Shown here: piece by piece, positions 14,905 through 24,102 of the stretch
Layout of the letters: every line of letters starts with the position of its first letter
How positions within the stretch are numbered: position 1 is the stretch's first letter
Origin: Nonomuraea spiralis
GTDB taxonomy: Bacteria > Actinomycetota > Actinomycetes > Streptosporangiales > Streptosporangiaceae
NCBI RefSeq assembly: GCF_014648435.1
Contig: NZ_BMRC01000027.1
Coordinates: forward strand, 1 to 64,000
DNA length: 64,000 bases
Reading direction: 5' to 3'
Position numbers and translations under genes: made by a program
The notes under the pieces: generated by a model
Seen by the model: the letters and a program-made list of their open reading frames with translations, nothing else
The model's database searches: none
What the model was told of the DNA's origin: nothing

Positions 14905-16224
14905 ATGACCGACTCCGACTACCCGCTGGAGCGGGTGCCACAGGCGGCCCGCTACTCCTGGTTCAACGTGGCCGTGCAGCGGTTCGGCCAGCTCTCCGAC
15001 CTGACGCAGTTCCTGCTGGGCGCCACGCTCGGCGCGGGGTTGTCGTTCTGGGGCGCGTTCTGGGCGTTCACGCTCGGCTCGGTGATCCTGGAGGTGGTCT
15101 GCATCTTCGTCGGCATCGCCGGGATGCGCGAGGGCCTGTCCACGTCCCTGCTGGCCCGCTGGACCGGTTTCGGCCGGTACGGCTCCACGATCATCGGCGT
15201 GATCATCGCGCTGAGCCTGTTCGGCTGGTTCGGCGTGCAGACCGCGGTCTTCGCCGCGGGCCTGCACTCGATCATGTCCTGGCTGCCGCTGTGGGTGTGG
15301 GCCATGATCGCCGGGATCGGCGTGACGCTGCTGGTCGTACGGGGTTTCAAGGCGATGGGGATGACGGCGTTCATCACCGTGCCCGCCTTCCTCGGCCTGG
15401 CCGGGTGGGCGATGTGGGTGGAGATCTCCCGGCACGACCTGGGCACGCTGGTGGCCTCGCCACCGTTCGGCGAGCCGATCAGCATCGCGACCGGCGCCAC
15501 CATCGTGGCCGGGTCGTACATCATCGGCGCGGTGACCACGCCCGACATGACCAGGTTCAACCGCAACACCGGCGACGTGGTCAAGCAGACCCTCGTCGGC
15601 ATCTCCCTCGGCGAGTACGTCCTCGGCCTGGCCGGCGTGCTCCTGGCCTACGCGGTCAAGTCCTCGGACGTGATCGCGATCATCACCGCCTCCTCGGGCG
15701 TGGTCGGCGTCGTCATCCTCATCTCGGCCACCGTGAAGATCAACAACTGGAACCTGTACTCGGCCGCGCTCGGCCTGCTCAACGCCGTCGAGTCGACGAT
15801 CGGCCGGCGGCTGAACCGGGTCGCCGTCACGGTCGGCATCGGCGTGCTGGGCAGCGTGCTGGCCGCCGCCGGGATCCTGGAGCGGTTCACCGACTTCCTG
15901 CTGATCCTCGGCGTCATCACGCCGCCGGTGGCCGGGATCATGGTCGCCGAGTACTTCATCGTGCGCCGCTGGCGCCCGGCGCTGGACGCCTCCCGCGCCA
16001 CGGGCACGCTGCCCGAGACCGAGCCGACCTGGGTGCCCGCCACGCTGGTCATCTGGACCGCCGCCGCGCTGATCGGCTGGCTCAGCGACCACTACCAGTG
16101 GTACGGCATCCCGGCCCTGAACTCCCTGATCCTCGCGGGCGTGGGCTACGTCGTCGCGGGCCGGCTCGGCCTGGTCCGCGGCACCCGCGAGGTCCCCGTC
16201 GAGCGGCCCGCGCTCACCGTCTGA
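14905..16224 (+). CDS. NCS1-family nucleobase/hydantoin:cation symporter
   Basis: A 439-residue integral membrane transporter with about 12 hydrophobic segments. The N-terminal ERVPQAARYSWFNVAVQRFG then QLSDLTQFLLGATLG and the later GSYIIGAVTTPDMTRFNRN are typical of CodB-like NCS1 permeases, the family that also includes the hydantoin carrier Mhp1. I start at ATG 14905 preceded by AAAGGA; an in-frame GTG at 14863 lies in the repeat. Standing between the two DUF917/hydantoinase pairs, it most likely imports the substrate of that pathway, a cyclic ureide, pyrimidine or hydantoin-like compound. The exact substrate cannot be read from sequence. Confidence 0.88.
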   Translation: MTDSDYPLERVPQAARYSWFNVAVQRFGQLSDLTQFLLGATLGAGLSFWGAFWAFTLGSVILEVVCIFVGIAGMREGLSTSLLARWTGFGRYGSTIIGVIIALSLFGWFGVQTAVFAAGLHSIMSWLPLWVWAMIAGIGVTLLVVRGFKAMGMTAFITVPAFLGLAGWAMWVEISRHDLGTLVASPPFGEPISIATGATIVAGSYIIGAVTTPDMTRFNRNTGDVVKQTLVGISLGEYVLGLAGVLLAYAVKSSDVIAIITASSGVVGVVILISATVKINNWNLYSAALGLLNAVESTIGRRLNRVAVTVGIGVLGSVLAAAGILERFTDFLLILGVITPPVAGIMVAEYFIVRRWRPALDASRATGTLPETEPTWVPATLVIWTAAALIGWLSDHYQWYGIPALNSLILAGVGYVVAGRLGLVRGTREVPVERPALTV

Positions 16225-16241
16225 GAAGAAAGTCCTCCTTT

Positions 16242-17759
16242 ATGCGTATCGGCATCGACGTGGGCGGCACCAACACCGACGCCGCCCTCATCGGCGACGA
16301 CGGCCAGGTGCTGGCCACCGTCAAGTCCCCCACCACCGCCGACGTCACGGGCGGCGTCGCCGCGGCCCTGGCCGGCCTGGGCGCGACCCGGGTGTCGGCG
16401 GTGATGATCGGCACCACCCACTTCGTCAACGCCCTGGTGGAGGCCGCCCGGCTGGAGCCGGTCGCGGCCGTACGGCTCGGCCTGCCCGCCACGGCCGCGC
16501 TGCCGCCACTGGTGGACTGGCCCGACCGGCTGCGCCAGGCCGTCGAGGGCACGGTCCACCTGTGCCGCGGCGGCTGCGAGTACGACGGCGCCCCCATCTC
16601 CGAGCCCGACCCGGACGAGCTGCGCGAGGTCGCCGCCGACATCAGGCGGCGCGGCCTGCGCACGGTCGCGATCTCCTCGGTCTTCTCCCCCGTCAGCGAC
16701 GCCCACGAGCGGCTGGCGGCGGAGATCCTGGCCGCCGAGCTGGGCCCGGACGTGCACCTGTCGCTGTCCTGCGAGATCGGCCGGGTCGGCCTGCTGGCCA
16801 GGGAGAACGCCACGATCGTGAACGCGGCCCTGCGCCCGCTGGCCGGCCGTACCGTGGCCGCGTTCAGTGAGGCGCTGCGGGTGGCCGGGATCGACGCGCC
16901 GCTGTTCCTGTCCCAGAACGACGGCACGCTGATGGACGTGGACCAGGCCCGCCGCTACCCGGTGGCCACGTTCGCGTCGGGGCCGACGAACTCGATGCGC
17001 GGCGCGGCGTACCTGTCGGGGCTGACGGACTGCGCGGTCGTGGACATCGGCGGCACCACCTCCGACGTGGGCATCCTGGTCGGTGGCTTCCCGCGCGAGG
17101 CCGCCGGGGAGGCGCTGGTCGCCGAGGTGCGTACCAACTTCCGCATCCCGGACGTGTTGTCGATCGGCATCGGCGGCGGCTCGCTGGTCGCCGAGGACGG
17201 CACGACCGGCCCGCGCAGCGTCGGCTACCGGCTGACCGAGGAGGCGCTGGTGTTCGGCGGCGGCACGCTGACCGCCACCGACCTGGCCGTGGCCGCCGGG
17301 CTGGCCGACATCGGCGACCGCGCCAAGGTCGCCCACGTCGATCCGCAACGCGCGCTCAAGCTCATCGCCGAGCGTGTCTCGGAGGCGGTCGACCGCATGC
17401 GCACCTCGTCCGCGCCGCTGCCCGTCGTGCTGGTCGGCGGCGGCAGCGTGCTCATCGAGGAGCTGCCGGGCTTCGACGACGTACGCCGCCCCGCGCACTT
17501 CGAGGTGGCCAACGCGGTCGGCGCGGCCATCGCCCAGGTCGGCGGCGAGGTGGACCGGGTCTTCTCCGGTCCCCGCGAACGCATCCTGGAGGAGGCCAAG
17601 AGCGAGGCGATCATCCGTGCCGAGCGCGGCGGCGCCCGCGCGGGCAGCGTGCGGATCGTGGACGTGGAAGAACTGCCGCTCGCCTACCTGCCCGGTGACG
17701 CCACCAGGATCAGGGTGAAGGCGGTCGGCGACCTGGACCTGGAGAAGATCGATGCGTGA
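16242..17759 (+). CDS. Hydantoinase/oxoprolinase family protein, HyuA-like (copy B)
   Basis: A 505-residue HyuA-type protein with intact ATPase-fold motifs: DVGGTNTDAAL at the N-terminus (phosphate 1), GTTHFVNALVE, SQNDGTLMD, and VVDIGGTTSDVGILVGG (phosphate 2), plus IGIGGGSLV and the C-terminal VEELPLAYLPGD. Members hydrolyse cyclic amides such as hydantoins or 5-oxoproline, often with ATP. The length is that of the stand-alone HyuA-like group found next to DUF917 genes, not the long HyuA (about 680). The ATG at 16242 follows a weak AGAAGAAAG site 18 bases after the permease stop. The open frame continues upstream through the permease in another frame, which is a shadow. It overlaps the copy B DUF917 gene by 8 bases. 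Confidence 0.85.
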   Translation: MRIGIDVGGTNTDAALIGDDGQVLATVKSPTTADVTGGVAAALAGLGATRVSAVMIGTTHFVNALVEAARLEPVAAVRLGLPATAALPPLVDWPDRLRQAVEGTVHLCRGGCEYDGAPISEPDPDELREVAADIRRRGLRTVAISSVFSPVSDAHERLAAEILAAELGPDVHLSLSCEIGRVGLLARENATIVNAALRPLAGRTVAAFSEALRVAGIDAPLFLSQNDGTLMDVDQARRYPVATFASGPTNSMRGAAYLSGLTDCAVVDIGGTTSDVGILVGGFPREAAGEALVAEVRTNFRIPDVLSIGIGGGSLVAEDGTTGPRSVGYRLTEEALVFGGGTLTATDLAVAAGLADIGDRAKVAHVDPQRALKLIAERVSEAVDRMRTSSAPLPVVLVGGGSVLIEELPGFDDVRRPAHFEVANAVGAAIAQVGGEVDRVFSGPRERILEEAKSEAIIRAERGGARAGSVRIVDVEELPLAYLPGDATRIRVKAVGDLDLEKIDA

Positions 17760-18816
17760 GATCGGAATCGACCGGCTCGACGACATGGCCCGCGGCGCCG
17801 GCATCCTCGGCACCGGCGGCGGCGGCGACCCGTACGTGGGCAAGCTGCTGGCCCGCGAGGCGATCCGCAGGCACGGTCCCGTGCCGCTGGTCGCCATCGA
17901 CGAGGTGCCCGCGGACGCGACCGTCGTCGCGGTGTCGGGCATGGGGGCGCCGACCGTGCTGCTGGAGAAGCTGCCAGCGGGCACCGAGGAGCTGACCGCG
18001 CTGCGCGCCCTGGAGGCGGTGCTCGGCCGTCCGGCCACGCACATCGTGCCCATCGAGGTCGGCGGCGTGAACTCGATGATCCCGATCGCCGCCGCCGCGC
18101 AGGCGGGCCTGCCGATCGTGGACGGCGACGCGATGGGCCGCGCCTTCCCCGAGGCGCAGATGGTGTTGCCGACGCTGATCGGCGTGCCGAACACGCCGAT
18201 GGCGCTGGCCGACGACAAGGGCAACACGCTGGTGCTGGAGACGGTGTCCAACGTGTGGGCCGAGCGCCTGGCCAGGGCGGCGTGCGTGCAGATGGGCTGC
18301 CAGGTCTCCTGCGCCGACACCGTCATGCGCGGCGACCAGCTGCGCGACGGGCTCGTGCCGGCCACGCTGACGCTGGCCGAGGACCTGGGCCGGGCCGTAC
18401 GGCTGGCCCGCGCCGGTCACGCCGACCCGGTGGCGGCGGCCCTGGACGTCCTGGGCGGCCTGAAGTTGTTCACCGGCAAGGTCGTGGACGTGGAACGCCG
18501 TACGACCGGCGGCTTCGCCCGCGGCCAGGCCCGCCTGGAGGGCACGGGCACGCTGGAGCTCAGCTTCCAGAACGAGCACCTGCTGGCCCGCCGGGACGGC
18601 GAGATCGTGGCCACCACGCCCGACCTGATCTGCGTGCTGGACACCGACTCGGGCGAGCCGGTCACCACCGAGGCCATGCGCTACGGCCTGCGCGTCACGG
18701 TCGTCGCCGTGCCCTGCGACCCGCGCTGGACCTCGCCGGGCGGGCTGGAGCTGGCCGGGCCGCGGTACTTCGGCTACGACTGCGACTACCGGCCGCTCGC
18801 GACGACCCCGGCGTAG
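17752..18816 (+). CDS. DUF917 / S-methyl thiohydantoin desulfurase-domain protein (copy B)
   Basis: A 354-residue DUF917 protein, 8-base overlap with the preceding hydantoinase gene. Conserved elements are ILGTGGGGDPYVGKLLARE, VSGMGAPTVLLEKL, EVGGVNSMIPIAAAA, IVDGDAMGRAFPEAQM, DTVMRGDQLR and RYGLRVTVVAVPCDPRWTS. These are the standard family landmarks, including the Gly-rich start that copy A keeps only in part (GGGGPVTI in place of GGGGDPYV). The likely partner is the intact HyuA-like copy B. The 3' end overlaps a convergent YchJ-like gene by 31 bases, so transcription may interfere there. Confidence 0.85.
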   Translation: MREIGIDRLDDMARGAGILGTGGGGDPYVGKLLAREAIRRHGPVPLVAIDEVPADATVVAVSGMGAPTVLLEKLPAGTEELTALRALEAVLGRPATHIVPIEVGGVNSMIPIAAAAQAGLPIVDGDAMGRAFPEAQMVLPTLIGVPNTPMALADDKGNTLVLETVSNVWAERLARAACVQMGCQVSCADTVMRGDQLRDGLVPATLTLAEDLGRAVRLARAGHADPVAAALDVLGGLKLFTGKVVDVERRTTGGFARGQARLEGTGTLELSFQNEHLLARRDGEIVATTPDLICVLDTDSGEPVTTEAMRYGLRVTVVAVPCDPRWTSPGGLELAGPRYFGYDCDYRPLATTPA

Positions 18817-19184
18817 ACCCAGCGGCCGTCGAGCCGGACGAACCGGCTGTGCTCGTCGAGCACGCCCGGCACCCGCCGGTTGACGAAGTGGGCGCGGAAG
18901 CGCACGGTGCCCTCGGTGTGGACGGGGCTGCCGCCGGTGCTCTCCAGCACCTCCAGCTCCACCCACGCGACCTTCCTGTCGAGGTCGAGGCGGGCCGGGC
19001 GGTCGGTGGGGTGCCAGGTGGCCATGAGGTAGGCCTCGTCGCCCACGGCGAACGCGCTGAACCTGGACCGCATGAGCGACTCCGCGGTGGGGGCCGACCC
19101 CTCACCGCGGTGGAATCTCCCGCAGCAGTCCGCGTAGGACGCGGGCAGACCGCAGGGGCATGGACGAGGAGGCATGCCCTCCAT
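18786..19184 (-). CDS. YchJ family (UPF0225) protein with SEC-C-type zinc motif
   Basis: A protein of about 132 residues. The N-terminus has CPCGLPASYADCCGRFHRG, the YchJ/SEC-C cysteine pattern that binds zinc, followed by SLMRSRFSAFAVGDEAYLMATWHP, the NTF2-like YchJ middle domain. The function of the family is not established. The start is uncertain: ATG at 19184 lacks a clear ribosome site, ATG at 19175 has GGAGGG but too close. The end overlaps the DUF917 copy B gene tail to tail by 31 bases. Confidence 0.85.
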   Translation of the reverse strand: MEGMPPRPCPCGLPASYADCCGRFHRGEGSAPTAESLMRSRFSAFAVGDEAYLMATWHPTDRPARLDLDRKVAWVELEVLESTGGSPVHTEGTVRFRAHFVNRRVPGVLDEHSRFVRLDGRWVYAGVVASGR

Positions 19185-19221
19185 TGTGCCGCGCCGGAGG
19201 CGGGGCGGGGCGCGAAGGTCG

Positions 19222-20070
19222 TCAGAGCCGGGCGGCCAGCTCGGTCAGCGTCGCGCCGAGCGGGGCGTCGAGCAGGAGCGCGGCGTCGGCGTCGCCGCCG
19301 GTCGGGCCCTGGTTGACGATGGCGATGGGCAGGCCGAGCTCGGCGGCCCTGGTGACGAAGCGCAGCCCCGACCTGATCGCCAGCGACGACCCGAGGACGA
19401 GCAGCGAGCGCGCCCGGCCCACGAGCGCGAAGCACTCGTCCACGCGCTCTCGGGGCACGTTCTCGCCGAAGAAGATCACGTCGGGTTTGAGCAGCCCGCC
19501 GCAGGAGTCGCAGTCGACCACCTGGAACCCGGCGACCTGCGCGTCGGTGAGGGCGGCGTCGCCGTCGGGGTTGATCCGGCCCTCGGCGGCCCAGCGCGGG
19601 TTGGCCGCGCTGAGCCGGCATTCCAGCTCGGCGCGCGGGGTGCGTTCGCGGCACGACAGGCAGACGACGCGGTCGAGGCCGCCGTGCAGCTCGATCACCC
19701 GGCGGGCGCCGGCGGCCTGGTGGAGGCCGTCGACGTTCTGGGTGACGATGCCGGACAGCAGGCCGCGCCGTTCCAGGCCGGCCACCGCGCGGTGGCCGGC
19801 GTTGGGCGCGGCCTGCCCGATCTGCCGCCAGCCGACGTGGCTGCGCGCCCAGTAGCGCCGGCGCGCCTCGGCGCTGCCGGTGAAACGCTGGTACGTCATC
19901 GGCTCGGCGCGCCGGGCCCGCCCGCTCGGGCCCCGGTAGTCGGGGATGCCCGACTCGGTGGACAACCCGGCGCCGCTGAGCACCACGACGTCGCCGCCGG
20001 CCACCAGTTCGGTCAGCGGCACCATCGCGGGCCCGGTCAGGGGTGCCGTCACGGGCCCGGTCAAGGGCAC
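19222..20070 (-). CDS. Sirtuin-type NAD-dependent protein deacylase
   Basis: A 282-residue Sir2 family enzyme. Motifs are VVVLSGAGLSTESGIPDYRG (NAD binding), TQNVDGLH, the catalytic histidine in ELHGGLDRVVC, two CxxC zinc pairs (CLSC and CDSC), DVIFFGENVP, LGSSL and IVNQG. It removes acetyl or acyl groups from protein lysines using NAD. The start is ambiguous; GTG at 20070 has GGGAGAG at about nine bases, GTG at 20088 and ATG at 20025 are alternatives. The N-terminal extension contains a short PLTGP repeat. The gene follows a VOC gene by about 36 bases. Confidence 0.88.
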   Translation of the reverse strand: MPLTGPVTAPLTGPAMVPLTELVAGGDVVVLSGAGLSTESGIPDYRGPSGRARRAEPMTYQRFTGSAEARRRYWARSHVGWRQIGQAAPNAGHRAVAGLERRGLLSGIVTQNVDGLHQAAGARRVIELHGGLDRVVCLSCRERTPRAELECRLSAANPRWAAEGRINPDGDAALTDAQVAGFQVVDCDSCGGLLKPDVIFFGENVPRERVDECFALVGRARSLLVLGSSLAIRSGLRFVTRAAELGLPIAIVNQGPTGGDADAALLLDAPLGATLTELAARL

Positions 20071-20105
20071 TGTCGCAGTCTCTCCCACTCCTCCATCATG
20101 CCCGG

Positions 20106-20486
20106 TCAGAGGTAGTTGCTGAGCTCGACCAGGTTCCCGTCGGGGTCGCGCAGGTAGACGCTCCTGATGGGCCCGAGCGCGCCGGTGCGTTCCACCGGGC
20201 CCTCGACGAGCGCGACGCCGTGGCCGGCCAGCTCCTCGACGACGGTCTCGATCGGGTCGGCGGTGATCAGGCACAGGTCGGCGCTGCCCGGCGCGGGCCG
20301 GGCCGCCTTCGGCTCGAACTCGTGGCCCGCCTGGTGCAGGTTGATCTTGCTCTGGCCGAACGCCAGCGCCCGCCGCCCCGCGCCGAACGTCACCGCCTCC
20401 ATCCCCAGCACGGTGGTGTAGAAGCGCACCGCGGCCTCGACGTCGGCGACGGTCAGCACCAGGTGGTCCAGGCGGTCGATCCTCAT
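20106..20486 (-). CDS. VOC (glyoxalase/dioxygenase superfamily) protein
   Basis: A 126-residue single-domain VOC protein. The beginning MRIDRLDHLVLTVADVEAAV and the end SVYLRDPDGNLVELSNYL are typical, with candidate metal ligands His8, a Glu in the middle and Glu near the C-terminus. It resembles the lactoylglutathione lyase/virulence-associated group, but substrate prediction is not safe. ATG at 20486 overlaps the stop of the upstream ABC gene (ATGA) and has GAGGGG five bases upstream, so it is translationally coupled to the exporter pair. Confidence 0.85.
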   Translation of the reverse strand: MRIDRLDHLVLTVADVEAAVRFYTTVLGMEAVTFGAGRRALAFGQSKINLHQAGHEFEPKAARPAPGSADLCLITADPIETVVEELAGHGVALVEGPVERTGALGPIRSVYLRDPDGNLVELSNYL

Positions 20487-22312
20487 GTGGCCCCTCTTTC
20501 CTCGATCGGTTCCCCGTCCCACAACCTGCGCATCTCGGGGCAGGTGCGCAGCAGCTCGCCGAGCGGTCCGCGGCCCGCGACGCGGCCCCGGTCGAGGACG
20601 ACGATCTGGTCGGCGCGTTCGAGCGCGGCCCGGCGGTGGGAGACCACGAGCAGCGTGGCCGGGCCGTGCCGGGCGATCCGCTCCCACAGCAGGTTCTCGG
20701 TCGCGACGTCGAGCGCGGACGACACGTCGTCCACGACGAGCAGGCCGGGGGAGCGTACCAGGGCGCGGGCGGCGGTGGCGCGCTGGACCTGGCCGCCGGA
20801 CAGGCGTACGCCCCGGGGGCCGACGACGGTCTCCAGGCCGTCCGGCATGGCGGCCAGGTCGTCCTCGAGGGCGGCCAGCTCCAGCGCGCGGGCGACCGCG
20901 GCGTCGTCGGCGGGCAGGCCGAGGAGCAGGTTCTCGCGCAGGGTCTCCGAGAACAGGCGGGGGATCTGGCCCGCGTAGGCCGCCCGGCCGGGCACCAGGA
21001 ACGTGCCGGGGTCGGGCACCGGGCGGCCGTTCCAGGAGATCGTCCCGTCGTCGAGGGGCAGCAGGCCGAGCAGGGCGCGTACGAGCGTGGTCTTGCCCGC
21101 CCCGACAGCCCCGGTGACGACGGTGAACGTGCCGCGCGGGAGCGTCAGGTCGACGCCGTGCACGCCGCGCCCGCCTGGATGGCGTACGGTCAGGCCGCGT
21201 GCCTCCAGCACCTCCAGCGGCTCACCGGGCGGGGACGGCCGCGTCCCGGACGGCGGCAGCGCGGACGGCGGGGCGGACGGCGGGGCGGACGGCGGGGCGG
21301 TGCGGAGGTGGAGGGTGCGGTCGCGGGTCAGGTCGGCGGCGTCCTGGTGCGGGGCGAGCAGCTCGGTCAGCCGCCCGGCCGACACCCCGGCCCTGGGCAG
21401 GCGGTACAGGACGGAGCCGATCGTGCGCGGCAGCGCGGTCAGCATGCCGACGTAGCTGGTGAACAGCGCCAGGTCGCCCACGGTGAACTCGCCGCGGTGC
21501 ATCGCCCCGGCGGCCAGCAGCAGCACGATGCCGACGCCCAGCTCGACCGTGGTGCCCGTGGCGGCCTCCAGCAGGTCGGTGGCCAGGCGGCTGCGTACGG
21601 CCGCGTCGCGCCGGCGGCCGTTGAGCGCGCGCAGCCGTTCCAGCGCCGCCCGCTCGGCCCCGGCGGTCTTGACCGTGAGCACGCCGCCGAACAGCTCGCC
21701 GACGAAGGCCGTCACGCCCGCGCCGAGCTCGGCGGCCCGCTGGTGCCGCCGCCCGATCACCCGTCCCATGAGCCTGCTCAGCAGGCCGGCGGCGAGCATC
21801 GGCACGACCAGCGCCACGGTGACGACGGGATCGATCGACACCATGATCGCCAGCGCCACCCCGCCGAACAGCAGGTTCCCGGCGAGGGGCACCGACTCGT
21901 CGGCCAGCTCCACCAGCTCGCGCACGTCGTCGCGCAGCCGGGCCAGCGACTCGCCCGAGGAGCGCGGCAGCCGGGCGGCGACCGGGCCGCGCGCGGTCAG
22001 CACCGAGCCCAGCACGTTGGCGCGCAGCAGCGTGGCCGCCGCGTCCCACCAGTAGGAGCCGTAGGCCCAGGCGAACACCAGGACGACGCCGCGGACGAGT
22101 TCGACGCCCGCGAAGGCCGCGCACAACCACAACGACTGCCGCAGTGTCGCCGGGCTGTGCCCGCTGATCTGGTCGAAGAGCTGCCGCAGCACGAGCCCGC
22201 CGCCGAGCGGGATCACGTGGACCGGCAACCACAACAGGATCTGCAACACGTACAGGCGCACGTCGAAGCCGATCAGGCGGCCGGTCACGGCCAGGGCGCG
22301 GCGGGAGCTCAT
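20483..22312 (-). CDS. ABC exporter half-transporter (subunit 2, degenerate Walker B)
   Basis: A 609-residue fusion of a membrane domain (six helices, about 1-300) and a nucleotide-binding domain. The NBD has Walker A TGAVGAGKTT, signature RLSGGQVQRA, and Walker B LLVVDDVSSALD, where the catalytic Glu is Asp; the H-loop is VVSHRRA. A Pro/Ser/Ala-rich linker (PSAPPSAPPSALPPS) encoded by a GC-rich DNA repeat at about 21259-21300 joins the two domains. It starts by ATGA overlap with the partner gene. The pair has the layout of heterodimeric exporters with one non-canonical ATP site. The cargo is unknown. Confidence 0.88.
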   Translation of the reverse strand: MSSRRALAVTGRLIGFDVRLYVLQILLWLPVHVIPLGGGLVLRQLFDQISGHSPATLRQSLWLCAAFAGVELVRGVVLVFAWAYGSYWWDAAATLLRANVLGSVLTARGPVAARLPRSSGESLARLRDDVRELVELADESVPLAGNLLFGGVALAIMVSIDPVVTVALVVPMLAAGLLSRLMGRVIGRRHQRAAELGAGVTAFVGELFGGVLTVKTAGAERAALERLRALNGRRRDAAVRSRLATDLLEAATGTTVELGVGIVLLLAAGAMHRGEFTVGDLALFTSYVGMLTALPRTIGSVLYRLPRAGVSAGRLTELLAPHQDAADLTRDRTLHLRTAPPSAPPSAPPSALPPSGTRPSPPGEPLEVLEARGLTVRHPGGRGVHGVDLTLPRGTFTVVTGAVGAGKTTLVRALLGLLPLDDGTISWNGRPVPDPGTFLVPGRAAYAGQIPRLFSETLRENLLLGLPADDAAVARALELAALEDDLAAMPDGLETVVGPRGVRLSGGQVQRATAARALVRSPGLLVVDDVSSALDVATENLLWERIARHGPATLLVVSHRRAALERADQIVVLDRGRVAGRGPLGELLRTCPEMRRLWDGEPIEERGAT

Positions 22313-24102
22313 CGGCTCACCCCCGCGGCGTCCAGGAGCCTGCCGAACCTGCTGTGCGGGTCGGCGGCCAGGTCCGTGCGGCGGCCGTACTCGACGAGTT
22401 TGCCGCGCTCCAGCACCGCGATCTTGTCGACGTGCGCCAGGGAGGAGAGCCGGTGCGCGATGAGCACGCCGGTACGCCCGTCCAGCAGCCGCCGTACGCC
22501 GTCCTCGACGTGGCGTTCGGTGGCCGGGTCGAGCCTGCTGGACGCCTCGTCCAGGATGACCAGGCCGGGGTCGGCCAGGAACGCCCGCGCGAACGCGAGG
22601 AGTTGTGCCTCGCCGGCGGACAGCTCGCCGGGTTCGCCGTCGAGCCCGCCGGGCAGGGCCGCCAGCCAGCCGCCCAGGCCCACTCCGTCCAGCACGGCAC
22701 GCAGGCGGTCGTCGTCGTGACCGGCGCCGGACCGGGTGCTGGACCGGGACTCGGACAGGGTGCCGAACAGGGTGAGGTTGTCGCGGACGCTGCCGGCGAA
22801 CAGCCGTACGTCCTGGGTGACCACGGCGACCCGGCGGCGCAGCGACTCCGGGTCCGCCTCGCGCAGGTCGAGGCCGCCGATCTCGACCGTGCCGCCGGTC
22901 GGGTCGTACAGGCGCAGCAGCAGCTTGGCCAGGGTGGTCTTGCCGCTGCCGGTGCGTCCCACCAGGCCGAGGCGTTCGCCGGGGGCGAGGGTGAGGGTGA
23001 TGCCGGACAGCGCGGGCTCGCCGTCGTCGGGGTAGGCGAAGCCGACGTCGGCCAGCCGCAGGCCGAGCGCGCCGGCGGCGGGCAGCGGGCGGGGCGCGGC
23101 GGGCGCGGGCAGCGCGGGCCGCTCGGCCAGCAGGGCGCCGATGCGGGCGAACCCGGCCAGCGCCCCCTGGAACTGCCTGAGCTGGTCGATCAGCCGCTCG
23201 AACGGCGTGCGGATCATCAGCGTGTACTGGAAGAGCAGCACGGCGGTGCCGACGGTGACCGCCCCGGCGTCCAGCAGCCAGGCGGCCAGGCCGAGCATCA
23301 GCGCGGTCCCGGCCGCGAACGCCACCCCGGTGGCCGCGAGCAGGCCGCCCGCGATGCGCGAGCCGTACCACTCGGCGCGGAACCAGGATCCGGCGACCTC
23401 GTGGAAGCGGCCGACGGCGTGCCGGCCGGCGCCGTTGGCCCGCAGGTCCTCGGCCCCGGCCAGCCGCTCTTCGAGGTGGCCGTACAGCGCCGCGCTCGCC
23501 TCCCGCGACCGGGTGGCCGACGGTACGGCGAGCCGCTGCGCCCCGGCCATGCCGAGCCCGGCCGGCACGCAGTACGCCAGCAGCGCCGAGCCGAGCCGCC
23601 AGTCGACGGTGAACACGACGGCGAGCACCCCGGCCAGCAACAACAGCCCGGCCACGACGTCGAGCACGAACGCGACGACGAAGTCGGCCACGGCCACCAC
23701 GTCGCCGTCCACGCGCTCGATCAGCTCGCCGGGTGTGTGGCGGGCGTGGAAGGCCAGGTCGAGGCCGAGCGCGTGGCCGGTCAGGTGTTCGCGCAGGCGG
23801 TTGGTGCCGTCCCAGGCCAGGCGGCCGGAGAGCCACGCGGTGACCATGCGGGCGGCCTGCCCGGCGGCGGCCAGGCCGAGGTAGCCGAGCGCGATCAGGA
23901 TCAGGTGGCGCGGCCCGGCGCCGCCGATCGCGTCGTCGACGAAGCGGCGGGTGATCTGGGGCGCGGCCAGCGGCAGCGCCGTGGCCGCGGCGGTCGCGGC
24001 GGTCAGCGCGAGCGCGGTGCGCGGCGCGGGGCGCAGGTGCCGCAGCGCCTGCCTCGCCGGTCTATCTACATGCGGAGACGTCCTGGTGAGCGGAGATATC
24101 AA
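22309..24102 (-). CDS. ABC exporter half-transporter (subunit 1)
   Basis: A 597-residue membrane/NBD fusion that pairs with the next gene. The NBD shows Walker A VGRTGSGKTTLAK, Walker B LVILDEASSRLD with a normal Glu, and H-loop IAHRLSS. The signature reads ELSAGEAQLL instead of LSGGQ. A heterodimer would combine this altered signature with the Asp-containing Walker B of subunit 2 in one degenerate site and leave one canonical site, as in known heterodimeric exporters. The start is a TTG at 24102 without an ideal ribosome site and is uncertain. The gap to the divergent RHS gene (24103-24332) must hold both promoters. Confidence 0.85.
   Translation of the reverse strand: MISPLTRTSPHVDRPARQALRHLRPAPRTALALTAATAAATALPLAAPQITRRFVDDAIGGAGPRHLILIALGYLGLAAAGQAARMVTAWLSGRLAWDGTNRLREHLTGHALGLDLAFHARHTPGELIERVDGDVVAVADFVVAFVLDVVAGLLLLAGVLAVVFTVDWRLGSALLAYCVPAGLGMAGAQRLAVPSATRSREASAALYGHLEERLAGAEDLRANGAGRHAVGRFHEVAGSWFRAEWYGSRIAGGLLAATGVAFAAGTALMLGLAAWLLDAGAVTVGTAVLLFQYTLMIRTPFERLIDQLRQFQGALAGFARIGALLAERPALPAPAAPRPLPAAGALGLRLADVGFAYPDDGEPALSGITLTLAPGERLGLVGRTGSGKTTLAKLLLRLYDPTGGTVEIGGLDLREADPESLRRRVAVVTQDVRLFAGSVRDNLTLFGTLSESRSSTRSGAGHDDDRLRAVLDGVGLGGWLAALPGGLDGEPGELSAGEAQLLAFARAFLADPGLVILDEASSRLDPATERHVEDGVRRLLDGRTGVLIAHRLSSLAHVDKIAVLERGKLVEYGRRTDLAADPHSRFGRLLDAAGVSR

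Noticed and set aside
15291..16241. N-terminal extension of HyuA copy B through the permease gene
   Set aside because: The permease frame encodes conserved membrane segments; the HyuA fold starts exactly at ATG 16242.
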